Translations under genes and position numbers: made by a program
The notes under the pieces: model-generated
Database searches by the model: none
The model's input: the letters and a program-made list of their open reading frames with translations, nothing else
Told to the model about the DNA's origin: nothing
In this document: piece after piece, positions 40,662 to 48,955 of the stretch
How positions within the stretch are numbered: position 1 is the stretch's first letter
How the letters are laid out: the number at the start of each line of letters is the position of its first letter
DNA from: Enhygromyxa salina
Lineage (GTDB): Bacteria > Myxococcota_A > Polyangia > Nannocystales > Nannocystaceae
Reading direction: 5' to 3'
Assembly: GCF_002994615.1 (NCBI RefSeq)
Contig: NZ_PVNK01000156.1
Location: forward strand, 1-53,655
Length of the DNA stretch: 53,655 bases

Positions 40662-41524
40662 CCCGCGCCCGCGAGCTGCTGACCCGCGCCCGCGCCAGCT
40701 GGACGGGCTTTTGGCACGCGCCGATCGACGCCGCCCCGCTCGCCGCCTTTCGCCAGGCCTTCGCGTGGACGATGCTGATCTACTTTTTGGCCTGGGCCCG
40801 CAACGCCGACGAGTGGCTGACCGACGCGGGCTACCACCCCTCGCTGGCCGTCGATCCCGTCAACGGGCCGCAGCTGCCCCTGATCCCGAGCGCGGCCCTG
40901 CCCTTCGTCGGCGCGCTGTTCTTCGGCTGCCTCCTGGCCTACATCTTTGGCTACGGCCGTCGGGTCGTCGTGTGGGTCCTGGTCGCCGCGGCCAGCTACA
41001 CGGTGATGGTCGATCCGATCTCGGCCTTCACGATCAACCGCCTGTTCGTGATCGGCCTGTTCGTGCTCGCGATCGCGCCCGAGCCGACACCGGGCAAGGA
41101 CGGCGAGCCCCCGACCCAGCGCGCCTGGCCCACGCGCATGCTCCAGCTCCTCGTCGTGACCCAGTACTTCGCGTCGGGCCTGTGCAAGGCGATCCACGGC
41201 GACTGGTGGGGCGGCGAGGACGTGCTGTGGATGCAGATCCAGGGCATCTACATGACCGACGCCGCCGCGTGGATGGTCCGGACCCTGCCCGACTGGGCCT
41301 GGACCGTGCAGCAAGAGCTCGCGCTGTGGTTCGAGCTGCTCGCGCCCGTGCTCTTCCTCGTCAAGCGGCTGCGGCCGCTGGCCTTCGTGCTCGGCCTCGG
41401 GCTCCACTTCGTCGTCGCCGTGACCATGGATCAGCTGATCTATTTCAGCCTGCAGATGGCCTGCTTTTACCTCCTGTTCGTGCCGCCCGAGTGGGCGCGC
41501 AAGTTGACGCCTGGTGTGGCATAG
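40658..41524 (+). CDS. HTTM-domain integral membrane protein (gamma-carboxylase-like)
   Basis: This 288-residue protein has about six membrane helices. Patterns such as FRQAFAWTMLIYFLAWARNADEWL (split here for reading: FRQAFAWTMLIY, AWARNADEWL), YFASGLCKAIHGDWWGG and the closing LLFVPPEWARKL fit the HTTM family, relatives of vitamin K-dependent gamma-carboxylase. In bacteria the reaction is usually unknown. Start GTG 40658-40660 overlaps the previous gene. Placement beside a radical SAM gene suggests a shared membrane-associated pathway. The C-terminal lumenal half of the human enzyme is absent. Confidence 0.82.
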   Translation: MTRARELLTRARASWTGFWHAPIDAAPLAAFRQAFAWTMLIYFLAWARNADEWLTDAGYHPSLAVDPVNGPQLPLIPSAALPFVGALFFGCLLAYIFGYGRRVVVWVLVAAASYTVMVDPISAFTINRLFVIGLFVLAIAPEPTPGKDGEPPTQRAWPTRMLQLLVVTQYFASGLCKAIHGDWWGGEDVLWMQIQGIYMTDAAAWMVRTLPDWAWTVQQELALWFELLAPVLFLVKRLRPLAFVLGLGLHFVVAVTMDQLIYFSLQMACFYLLFVPPEWARKLTPGVA

Positions 41525-41544
41525 TCGGCTGGCCCGCCTCGCCC

Positions 41545-42318
41545 ATGTCCCCGAACGAGCACCACGATCCCCACGCGCAGATCCATCATGGCGCGGGTCC
41601 GCACCAGCAGGGTCAGTACCAGCAAGGCGGCAACCAGCTCAGCAGCGGGCAGCCGGTCTTTTGCCCGGAGTGCGGGGCCCCGGTCAACCTGCGCGGGACC
41701 GCGGTCTCGGCCGTGTGCGAGTACTGCGACAGCACCGTCGTCCGGTCCGGCGTCGACCTAAAATTGATCGGCAAGGTCAGCGCGCTGATCGACAACGGCA
41801 GCCCGATCCTGCTCCACTCCAAGGGCAAGTTCGACAACCTGCCCTTCGTCGTCGACGGCCGGCTTCAGGTCCAGTACGAGCGCGGGACCTGGAACGAGTG
41901 GTTCCTCAACTTCGCCGACGGCACCATCGGCTGGCTCGCCGACGCCCAAAACCAGTACTCGATCCTCAAGCCGATCGATCCCAACCAGGTCGCCGGGCGC
42001 GTGCCCAGCTTCCACGACTTTCACCCCGGTCAGCCCTTCCGCATCGCCGGGCGCACGGTCGTCGTCGTCGATCGCCGCGGCGCGGGCTACAAGGGCGCCG
42101 AGGGCCTGCTGCCTTTTCAGGCCGTCCCGGGCATGCAGTTCTTCGGCGTCGATCTGCGCGGCTACGCCGAGGAATTCGTGACCCTCGACTGGGGCAACGA
42201 TCCCAACCATGATCAGCCGGTCCCCTTCGTCGGCCGCGCGGTGAGCCTCGCGGAGATCGGCCTGTTCCCCCTCCGCCGCTTCGAGGGCTGGCCGCCAGCC
42301 CAGCCGCCGCGGGCCTGA
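41545..42318 (+). CDS. Zinc-ribbon DUF4178-like protein 1
   Basis: A 257-residue soluble protein. A His/Gln-rich start is followed by a zinc ribbon, CPECG...CEYCD (Cys40, Cys43, Cys58, Cys61). The rest is a beta-rich domain of the DUF4178 type (WNEWFLNFADGTIGWLADAQ, FRIAGRTVVVVDRRGAGYKGAEG). DUF4178 proteins have no known activity but recur beside DUF350 and aminopropyltransferase genes, as here. Start ATG 41545-41547, 20 bp after the HTTM gene. It is paralogous in plan to the next gene but lacks membrane segments. Confidence 0.82.
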   Translation: MSPNEHHDPHAQIHHGAGPHQQGQYQQGGNQLSSGQPVFCPECGAPVNLRGTAVSAVCEYCDSTVVRSGVDLKLIGKVSALIDNGSPILLHSKGKFDNLPFVVDGRLQVQYERGTWNEWFLNFADGTIGWLADAQNQYSILKPIDPNQVAGRVPSFHDFHPGQPFRIAGRTVVVVDRRGAGYKGAEGLLPFQAVPGMQFFGVDLRGYAEEFVTLDWGNDPNHDQPVPFVGRAVSLAEIGLFPLRRFEGWPPAQPPRA

Positions 42319-42339
42319 GCCCGCCACCCCGGAGTATCC

Positions 42340-43656
42340 GTGAACCAGCAGGCGCCACCGACCAAGCTGTTCCGCGAGGAGGCCAAGACCGGCGCGATCC
42401 AGTGCCCGGCCTGCGGCGCGCCGATCACCTTGCACGGGTTCGGGGGCGTCGAGCAGATCGCGTGCTCCTACTGCGGGACGATCTGCAAGCCCGAGGAGGG
42501 CGGCAACCTCGACATCGTCCAGCAGGCCCAGCGCCAGCGGCGAGAGTCGGTCCTGCCCCTGCACAAGCGCGGTCAGCTCGATGGTCACACCTGGGAGATC
42601 ATCGGCATCATGTGGCGCGAGGTCGTGTCCGAGGGCGTCGCCTACCCGTGGCAGGAGCTGCTCCTGTTCAACCCCTACGAGGGCTACCGCTGGCTGATCT
42701 ATCAGCTCAACGACGGCGTCTGGAGCCTCGGCGGGCCGCTGCCGGGCGCGCCCGAGGTCCAGCCCGGGATGCAGCCCGTGGCCAAGTGGCGCGGCGAGGA
42801 CTACAAGCACTTCACCACGGGCAACGCCCGCGTGACCTACGTCGAGGGCGAGTTCCCGTGGCAGGTGCTCGTCGGTGACGTCGCCCAGGCCAACGACTAC
42901 GTGTGCCCGCCCAACATGATCTCGGTCGAGGTCCAGCACGGCGAGCACGGCAGCGACGTCAACTTCACGCAGATGCGGCCGATCGAGCCCGCCGAGGTCT
43001 GGGCCGCGTTCCAGATGCCCGGCTCGCCGCCGCCCCAGCACGGCATCCACCCGGCGGCGGTCAACCCCTACACGACCCATTTTTACTGGATCGCCGCGAT
43101 CTTGCTCTTCGTCACCTGGATCGTCGCGCTGATCGCCTACGCGAGCGCGCGCGACGACGAGCTGATCTACAGCGGCTCGCTCGAGCCCGGCGAGGTCATC
43201 ACCGAGGAGATCGAGTTCGGCGAGCGCGGCGAGCAGTCCCCGCTCGAGTTCGAGCTCATGGCCTACGGCATGAGCAACTCCTGGGCCTTCGCCAACGTCA
43301 TGCTCGTCGACCTCGAGTCCGAGCAGGCGACCGGCGTCGGCCTCGAGGTCGACGCGTGGAGCGGCGTCGAGGGCGGGGAGTCGTGGTCCGAGGGCACCAA
43401 CCCGCGCTCGCAGATCGTCGGCGGCGTCGAGGGCGGGAAGTACCTGCTCCAGGTCGAGGTCCAGACCGACACCGCGGGCGACGTCGCCGACACCCTCAAG
43501 CTCACGATCAAGCGCGACGTGCCCTTGACGCGCTACATGTTCCTGCCCCTGTTTTTCATCACGCTGTTCCCCTTGCTCAACCTCGGCCGCAAGCTGGGCT
43601 TCGAGACCAAGCGCTGGGCCAACAGCGACCACGCGTCATCGTCCTGGGAAGAGTAG
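42340..43656 (+). CDS. Zinc-ribbon DUF4178-like membrane protein 2
   Basis: A 438-residue protein with a zinc ribbon CPACG...CSYCG (Cys22, Cys25, Cys42, Cys45) and a DUF4178-like domain (about 70-220, WEIIGIMWREV, YPWQELLLFNPYEGYRWLIY). A membrane helix near 247-268 and an exposed beta-domain follow. A second helix lies near 393-413 (YMFLPLFFITLFPLLNL). Two helices put both ends on one side of the membrane, with the zinc ribbon inside (inference). Start GTG 42340-42342 after GGAG. Third in a run of closely spaced genes; likely a membrane adaptor for the complex. Confidence 0.82.
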   Translation: MNQQAPPTKLFREEAKTGAIQCPACGAPITLHGFGGVEQIACSYCGTICKPEEGGNLDIVQQAQRQRRESVLPLHKRGQLDGHTWEIIGIMWREVVSEGVAYPWQELLLFNPYEGYRWLIYQLNDGVWSLGGPLPGAPEVQPGMQPVAKWRGEDYKHFTTGNARVTYVEGEFPWQVLVGDVAQANDYVCPPNMISVEVQHGEHGSDVNFTQMRPIEPAEVWAAFQMPGSPPPQHGIHPAAVNPYTTHFYWIAAILLFVTWIVALIAYASARDDELIYSGSLEPGEVITEEIEFGERGEQSPLEFELMAYGMSNSWAFANVMLVDLESEQATGVGLEVDAWSGVEGGESWSEGTNPRSQIVGGVEGGKYLLQVEVQTDTAGDVADTLKLTIKRDVPLTRYMFLPLFFITLFPLLNLGRKLGFETKRWANSDHASSSWEE

Positions 43657-43668
43657 GAGTCCGATCTC

Positions 43669-43869
43669 ATGCTACTGAAAGCCAGCTACATCCTGCTGTC
43701 GACCGCGAGCCTCGGGCTGCTCTTGTTCGAGGCTCCGCGCGGCGCCCTGCTCACCCGATCGCCCGATCGAGGCAAGGTCGAGCGCCAGGACAAAGCCACG
43801 CCCACGGGCAACGTCACCATCCGGCGGCCCTATTTCGTGTTCCTCGGCGGCTACCACGGAGGTAAGTGA
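43669..43869 (+). CDS. Small membrane protein (66 aa)
   Basis: A 66-residue protein with one hydrophobic N-terminal segment (YILLSTASLGLLLFEA, possibly a signal anchor) and a basic tail ending VFLGGYHGGK. Start ATG 43669-43671 has AGGAG 8 nt upstream, good support for translation. It ends in the ribosome-binding site of the DUF350 gene. No family recognised. The position matches the small membrane protein often found in DUF350/DUF4178 operons. Confidence 0.72.
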   Translation: MLLKASYILLSTASLGLLLFEAPRGALLTRSPDRGKVERQDKATPTGNVTIRRPYFVFLGGYHGGK

Positions 43870-43871
43870 TC

Positions 43872-44102
43872 ATGTTTCTGCTCGCCAAAGAAATCGTCGA
43901 CCTGGCCGCGATCGCGTCTGCGGCCATCTACTCGGTCCTCGGGCTGCTGATCTTCGGGCTGTTTTGGCTGCTGATCGTGTGGCTGACGCCCTTCTCGATC
44001 CGCAAGGAGATCGAGGACGACCAGAACACCTCCCTCGGCATCATCCTCGGCGCGGTGATCATCGGGATCTCGCTGATCATCAGCGCCGCCGTCGCAGGCT
44101 GA
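43872..44102 (+). CDS. DUF350-like small membrane protein
   Basis: A 76-residue protein with two membrane helices (about 14-38 and 55-75) separated by a charged loop (FSIRKEIEDDQNTS), then GIILGAVIIGISLIISAAVAG. This is the DUF350 pattern. Start ATG 43872-43874 is chosen because GGAGG lies 9 nt upstream. A GTG at 43866 overlapping the previous stop would add two residues. The next gene begins directly after its stop. Function unknown; partners in other genomes are DUF4178 and aminopropyltransferase proteins. Confidence 0.8.
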   Translation: MFLLAKEIVDLAAIASAAIYSVLGLLIFGLFWLLIVWLTPFSIRKEIEDDQNTSLGIILGAVIIGISLIISAAVAG

Positions 44103-45713
44103 ATGACCGACGCCCCGGAGCCGGAGCCCCCGGCCGCTCGAGCCCCCCCGGTCCCGCTGCTGCTGTTCTCGGTCCTCGTGGTCGCGACCTGCGGCCTCGT
44201 CTACGAGCTGATCACCGCGACCATGGCCAGCTACTTGCTGGGCGACTCGGTCACGCAATTCTCGCTCGTGATCGGCGTGTACCTCAGCGCGATGGGCCTC
44301 GGCTCGTGGCTGAGCCGCTTCGTCGAGCGGCGCCTCGCCAACCGCTTCGTTCACGTTCAGCTGCTGATTGCGATCGTCGGCGGGTTCTCGGCGCCCGCGC
44401 TGTTCCTGGGCTTCGCGGTCCTCGACACGATTCGGCCGCTGCTGTTTGCGATCTTGATCATGATCGGGACGATGGTCGGGCTCGAGATCCCGCTGCTGAT
44501 GCGGCTGATGCCCGGCAAGCAGGAGCTCAAGGATCTGGTCGCGCGGGTCCTGGCCTTCGACTACATCGGGGCGCTGCTGGCGAGCATCGCCTTTCCGCTC
44601 GCGCTGCTGCCGTGGTTGGGGCTCGTGCGTACGAGCTTGCTGTTTGGAACCTTCAACGGCCTGGTCGCGCTGTGGTCGGCGCGGGCGTTTCGGCATCAGC
44701 TGGTCCGGCCGCGGCTGGTCACCGCCCAGGCCCTGATCGTGGTCGCGATCACGGGGTCGTGCCTGGTGGTCGGGGGCCAGATCGAGACCTTCGGCGAGCG
44801 GCAGCTCTACGAGTCACCGGTGATCTTCTCGCAGAAGACCCGCTACCAGCGGCTGACGATCACCCGCTGGAGCGACGACATTCGGCTCTACATCGACGGG
44901 AACCTGCAGTTCTCGAGCGCGGATGAGCATCGCTATCACGAGAGCCTGGTCCACCCCGCGTTCGCGGCCCGCGAGCAGCTTGCGAGCGCGCCCGCGCGGC
45001 GGGTGCTCGTGCTCGGCGGGGGCGATGGCCTCGCGATCCGCGAGCTCCTGCGCTACCCCGCGATCGCGCAGATCGATCTGGTCGATCTCGACCCAGAGAT
45101 GACGCGGCTGTTCCGCGAGACGCCCGCGCTCACCGAGCTCAACGGCGGCTCGCTCGCCGACGCCCGCGTGAAGGTCCACAACGCCGACGCGATGCGCTGG
45201 CTCGAGGACCAGCGCGAGGCCGCCCGCGACGAGCCCTGGGACATCATCGTCATCGACCTCCCGGATCCGAACAACCTCTCGCTCGGGAAGCTCTACTCGC
45301 GGGCCTTCTATCGCCTGGTTCGAGCCGTGCTCGCGCCCGACGGGGTCGCGGTGATCCAGTCGACCTCGCCCTACCTGTCGCCGCAGGCCTTTTGGTGCGT
45401 CGTCGAGACCGTGGACGCGGCCGACCTCCACGCCCTGCCCTATCACGCGCACGTACCGAGCTTCGGGGATTGGGGGTTCACGCTCGCGGCCCGCAGCCCG
45501 ATCGCGCGGCCCGAGGGCCTGGCCTTCGAGCTGCCCGAGCCCGAGGCGCTGCGCTTCTTGACGCCCGAGCTGGTGCCCACGCTGTTCGCGTTCCCGCTCG
45601 ATCAGCGGCGCCGCGAGGTCGAGATCAACCGCCTCGATACCCAGATGCTGGTTCACTACTACGACCAGGATCTGCACAGCTTCGGGCCGCTGACGCGCCG
45701 CGCGGGCAGCTGA
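44103..45713 (+). CDS. Membrane-anchored spermidine-synthase-like protein
   Basis: A 536-residue protein. Residues 1 to about 230 hold about seven membrane helices. Residues about 240-520 are an aminopropyltransferase/spermidine-synthase fold with SSADEHRYHESLVHPA, VLVLGGGDGLAIRELL (cofactor loop) and VIDLPDPNNLSLGKLYS. The usual reaction moves aminopropyl from decarboxylated AdoMet to a polyamine. Fused membrane forms occur with DUF350 genes and may have another acceptor. No AdoMet decarboxylase gene is present in the window. Start ATG 44103-44105 abuts the previous stop. Last gene of the operon. Confidence 0.88.
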   Translation: MTDAPEPEPPAARAPPVPLLLFSVLVVATCGLVYELITATMASYLLGDSVTQFSLVIGVYLSAMGLGSWLSRFVERRLANRFVHVQLLIAIVGGFSAPALFLGFAVLDTIRPLLFAILIMIGTMVGLEIPLLMRLMPGKQELKDLVARVLAFDYIGALLASIAFPLALLPWLGLVRTSLLFGTFNGLVALWSARAFRHQLVRPRLVTAQALIVVAITGSCLVVGGQIETFGERQLYESPVIFSQKTRYQRLTITRWSDDIRLYIDGNLQFSSADEHRYHESLVHPAFAAREQLASAPARRVLVLGGGDGLAIRELLRYPAIAQIDLVDLDPEMTRLFRETPALTELNGGSLADARVKVHNADAMRWLEDQREAARDEPWDIIVIDLPDPNNLSLGKLYSRAFYRLVRAVLAPDGVAVIQSTSPYLSPQAFWCVVETVDAADLHALPYHAHVPSFGDWGFTLAARSPIARPEGLAFELPEPEALRFLTPELVPTLFAFPLDQRRREVEINRLDTQMLVHYYDQDLHSFGPLTRRAGS

Positions 45714-45796
45714 TCGCCAGCGCCCCGACCGCCGAGCCCGCGCGGACACCGGGCCGCCTTGCGTGATCGGTGATCCCGAATCGAGCTACAGTGTTC

Positions 45797-45824
45797 GCAG
45801 ACGGCAGACGGCAGACGGCAGACC
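45797..45824. repeat. Heptamer tandem repeat (GCAGACG x4) at a gene start
   Basis: Three perfect GCAGACG units and a fourth ending in C lie immediately before the ATG at 45826, where a ribosome-binding site would be expected. The frame is open upstream to 45763, so a change in copy number would shift any N-terminal extension out of frame. Confidence 0.8.
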
Positions 45825-45825
45825 G

Positions 45826-47283
45826 ATGACCCCCGTACAGACACGCAACCTCATCGACGGCGAGTGGAAGACTGCCCCTTCGGGCGCGACGCTCAACGTG
45901 ACGAACCCGGCCACGGACGAGCTCATCGCCGAGGTCCCCGACGCGGGCGCGGAGCAGGCCCGGGCCGCGATCGCGGCGGCTCGGGCGGCGCTGCCCGCCT
46001 GGCGAGCGCTGCCCGCTGGCGAGCGAGCAGAGCCCCTCGCCCGGCTCGCCTCGCTCATGCAAGACAAGCACGAGGAGCTCGCCACGCTCTTGACCCGTGA
46101 GCAGGGCAAGCCCCTCGCCGAGGCCCGCGGCGAGATCAGCTACGCGGCCTCGTTCATCACCTGGGCCGCCGAAGAAGCCAAGCGCGTCTACGGCGAGACC
46201 GTGCCGTCCTCGCGCCCCGACCAGCGCATCCTCGTGCTGCGCCAGCCGGTCGGGGTCGTCGCCGCGATCACGCCGTGGAATTTTCCGTCGGCGATGATCA
46301 CCCGAAAGCTCGGCCCGGCCCTGGCGGCCGGGTGCACGATGATCGTGAAGCCAGCGGAGCAGACCCCCCTGTCGGCCTTCGCGATCGGCGAGCTCGCCCT
46401 CGAGGCAGGGATCCCCGCCGGGGTCCTCAACGTCATCAGCGGTGACGCCGCGACGATCGCTCAGACGATCTTCGCCGATCCCACGGTCCGCAAGGTCTCG
46501 TTCACCGGCTCCACGGAGGTCGGACAAAAGCTCATGGTCCAGGCCGCCCAAAACGTCGTCAGGCTCTCGCTCGAGCTCGGCGGCCACGCGCCCTTCATCG
46601 TGTTCGACGACGCCGACCTCGACGCCGCCGTGACCGGGGCGATCAAGAGCAAGTTCCGCAACGCCGGTCAGACCTGCGTGTGCCCCAATCGCTTCTTCGT
46701 CCAGGCCGGCGTCTACGACGAGTTCGTCGCCAAGCTCGCCGCTGCGCTCGAGCCCATGCGGGTCGGCGCCGGGCTCGACGAGGGCGTCGCTATCGGCCCG
46801 CTGATCGACGACGCCGCCGTCGCCAAGGTCCGCGACCACATCGACGACGCCCGCAGCCACGGCGCGACGTTGCGCCTCGGCGGCGAGATCTTCAGCCCCG
46901 GCCCGGGCCTGACGCAGCGCTTTTGTCGCCCGACGATCGTCGAGGGCGTCGACGCGTCGATGAAGCTCAGCCACGAAGAGACCTTCGGTCCGGTCGCGCC
47001 GATCCGGCGCTTCACCCACGAGGCCGAGGCCATCGAGCTCGCCAACGACTCGCCCTACGGCCTCGCCTCGTACTTCTACACCCGCGACGCCGCGCGACTG
47101 TGGCGCGTGGCCGAGGCGCTCGAGTACGGCATCGTCGGTGCCAACGACGGGGCCCCCTCGACGGCCCAGGCACCCTTCGGCGGGGTCAAGATGTCGGGCT
47201 TTGGCCGCGAGGGTGGCCGCTACGCGATGCACGAGTACCTCGACGTCAAGTACGTCTCGATCGGTCTCTCGAAGCCGATTTGA
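45826..47283 (+). CDS. gabD: Succinate-semialdehyde dehydrogenase (NAD(P)+)
   Basis: A 485-residue aldehyde dehydrogenase that oxidises succinate semialdehyde to succinate, typically in GABA or polyamine breakdown. GVVAAITPWNFP, FTGSTEVGQKL, ELGGHAPF with Glu250, GQTCVC with catalytic Cys284, and FGGVKMSGFGREG follow the GabD subfamily. Start ATG 45826-45828 (MTPVQTRNLIDGEW) matches family starts; the upstream in-frame part is repeat-derived. No Shine-Dalgarno is visible. The gene follows the aminopropyltransferase operon, which could reflect polyamine metabolism, and is 21 bp before the flavoprotein gene. Confidence 0.92.
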   Translation: MTPVQTRNLIDGEWKTAPSGATLNVTNPATDELIAEVPDAGAEQARAAIAAARAALPAWRALPAGERAEPLARLASLMQDKHEELATLLTREQGKPLAEARGEISYAASFITWAAEEAKRVYGETVPSSRPDQRILVLRQPVGVVAAITPWNFPSAMITRKLGPALAAGCTMIVKPAEQTPLSAFAIGELALEAGIPAGVLNVISGDAATIAQTIFADPTVRKVSFTGSTEVGQKLMVQAAQNVVRLSLELGGHAPFIVFDDADLDAAVTGAIKSKFRNAGQTCVCPNRFFVQAGVYDEFVAKLAAALEPMRVGAGLDEGVAIGPLIDDAAVAKVRDHIDDARSHGATLRLGGEIFSPGPGLTQRFCRPTIVEGVDASMKLSHEETFGPVAPIRRFTHEAEAIELANDSPYGLASYFYTRDAARLWRVAEALEYGIVGANDGAPSTAQAPFGGVKMSGFGREGGRYAMHEYLDVKYVSIGLSKPI

Positions 47284-47304
47284 TATCGTCGCGCGACGAG
47301 CCGG

Positions 47305-48942
47305 ATGGATCTCAGCCGACGCAAGCTGCTCATCGCGGGCACCCTCGGTGGAGCCTCGCTCGGCTGCCGCGACTCCCGCGAGGCCGCGAGCGTCGAGCCC
47401 CTCTTCGTCGGCCAGAGCCCCGAGCGCGGCCACCTGCTGCGCTCGGCCGCGCTCCTCGATCACCCGATCGATGAACGCCGCAAGCACGGCGTGGTCATCG
47501 TCGGCGGCGGCGCGGCCGGCCTGTCTGCGGCCTGGCGCCTCCACAAGGCCGGCATGCACGACTTCGTGATCCTCGAGCTCGAGCCCGCGCTCGGCGGCAC
47601 CGCCCGCAGCGGCGCCCTGCCCCGCTCGGCCCACCCGATGGGCGCCCACTACCTCCCGACCCCGCCGCCCGAGTGCAGCGAGCTGCGTTCGCTGCTCGCG
47701 GACCTCGGCCTGATCGTCGGCTACGAGCACGACGGGACCCCCGAATACCGGACCACCGCGATCTGTGCGGCGCCCGAGGAGCGCCACTTCTTCCACGGCA
47801 CCTGGCACCCGGGCCTGTACCCCGCCGACGGCGAGACCGCCGACGAGGCCGACCAGTGGGCGCGCTTTTGGGATCGACTGCGGGCGCTCGACCGGGCCCG
47901 TGACGGCAGCGGCGAGCTCTTGTTCCGCCTGCCCGTCCGCCGCAGCGCGGGGCGGCTCCGCGGCCTCGATCGCATGTCGATGGCCGCGTGGCTCGACGAG
48001 CAGGGCCTCACCAGCTGGCGCCTGCGCTGGTACGTCGACTACGCCTGCCGCGACGACTACGGCTGCACCCTCGATCAGACCTCGGCCTTCGCCGGCCTCC
48101 ACCACTTCTTGGCCCGGGGGCTCGAGGACACCCGCGACGGCGCGCTGCTGACCTGGCCCGGCGGCAACGGGGAGCTGCTCGGGGCGCTCCACGATCACCT
48201 CGGGGCCCACCTCGACATGGGCGAGCGCGTGCTCGCGGATCACCTCGTCTACGCGATCGACCCCGAGCGCGGCCGCGTCCGCGTCCGTGATCTGAGCGCG
48301 GGTCGGAGCGTCGAGATCGAGGCCGAGGCCGTGCTCTGGGCCGCGCCCCGCTTCGTCCTGCGCCATGTCCTGCCCCGCGGCCGCGACCCGCTCGCGCCCG
48401 AGGCCCTCAGCTACGCGCCGTGGCTGGTCGCCAACCTCGAGCTCACCCGGTCGCCCGGCGGCGTCGGGGCCTCGCTCGCGTGGGACAACGTCCCGGTCAT
48501 CGAGGATCCCGCCGCCCGCAACCTCGGCTACGTCCTCGCAACCCACCAAGAGGGCCGCGATCAGGCGATCGAGGCCGGCGCCGTGATCACCTACTACCAG
48601 CCGCTGGCCGCCGCCGACCCCCAGGGCCTCGCCGAAGCTCGCGCCCTGCTCCTGGCCAGCGACGCGCGCGAGCTGTCCGAGCAGGTCCTGCGCGCGCTCG
48701 AGCACATGCACCCGGCGATCCGTCGGCAGCTCAGGGCCCTGCACCTGCATCGCTGGGGTCACGCGATGATCCGACCGATCCCAGGCCTGCTGTTTGGCGG
48801 CGCCCTCGACACCGCCCGCGCACCGATCGGCCGCGTGCGCGCGTGCGCGACCGATGTCGGCGGGCTGCCTTTGTTCGAGGAGGCCTTCTATGGAGCGCTC
48901 GAGGCCGCCGACTGGGCCCTCGCGCGCGTGGGGCGGGGCTGA
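47305..48942 (+). CDS. Exported FAD-dependent oxidoreductase (amine-oxidase-like)
   Basis: A 545-residue protein. The N-terminus SRRKLLIAG is a twin-arginine signal, and ASLGC places a lipobox Cys at 21, so it may be a Tat-exported lipoprotein carrying pre-bound FAD. VVIVGGGAAGLSAAW (63-77) binds FAD, and LELEPALGGTARSG follows the flavin amine oxidase/protoporphyrinogen oxidase pattern. The C-terminus closes with a second FAD contact (ACATDVGGLPLFEEAFYGALEAA, read as CATDVGG then AFYGALEAA). Substrate unknown. Start ATG 47305-47307; co-directional with the genes on both sides at 21 and 13 bp. Confidence 0.85.
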   Translation: MDLSRRKLLIAGTLGGASLGCRDSREAASVEPLFVGQSPERGHLLRSAALLDHPIDERRKHGVVIVGGGAAGLSAAWRLHKAGMHDFVILELEPALGGTARSGALPRSAHPMGAHYLPTPPPECSELRSLLADLGLIVGYEHDGTPEYRTTAICAAPEERHFFHGTWHPGLYPADGETADEADQWARFWDRLRALDRARDGSGELLFRLPVRRSAGRLRGLDRMSMAAWLDEQGLTSWRLRWYVDYACRDDYGCTLDQTSAFAGLHHFLARGLEDTRDGALLTWPGGNGELLGALHDHLGAHLDMGERVLADHLVYAIDPERGRVRVRDLSAGRSVEIEAEAVLWAAPRFVLRHVLPRGRDPLAPEALSYAPWLVANLELTRSPGGVGASLAWDNVPVIEDPAARNLGYVLATHQEGRDQAIEAGAVITYYQPLAAADPQGLAEARALLLASDARELSEQVLRALEHMHPAIRRQLRALHLHRWGHAMIRPIPGLLFGGALDTARAPIGRVRACATDVGGLPLFEEAFYGALEAADWALARVGRG

Positions 48943-48955
48943 GATCAAGCTCGAC

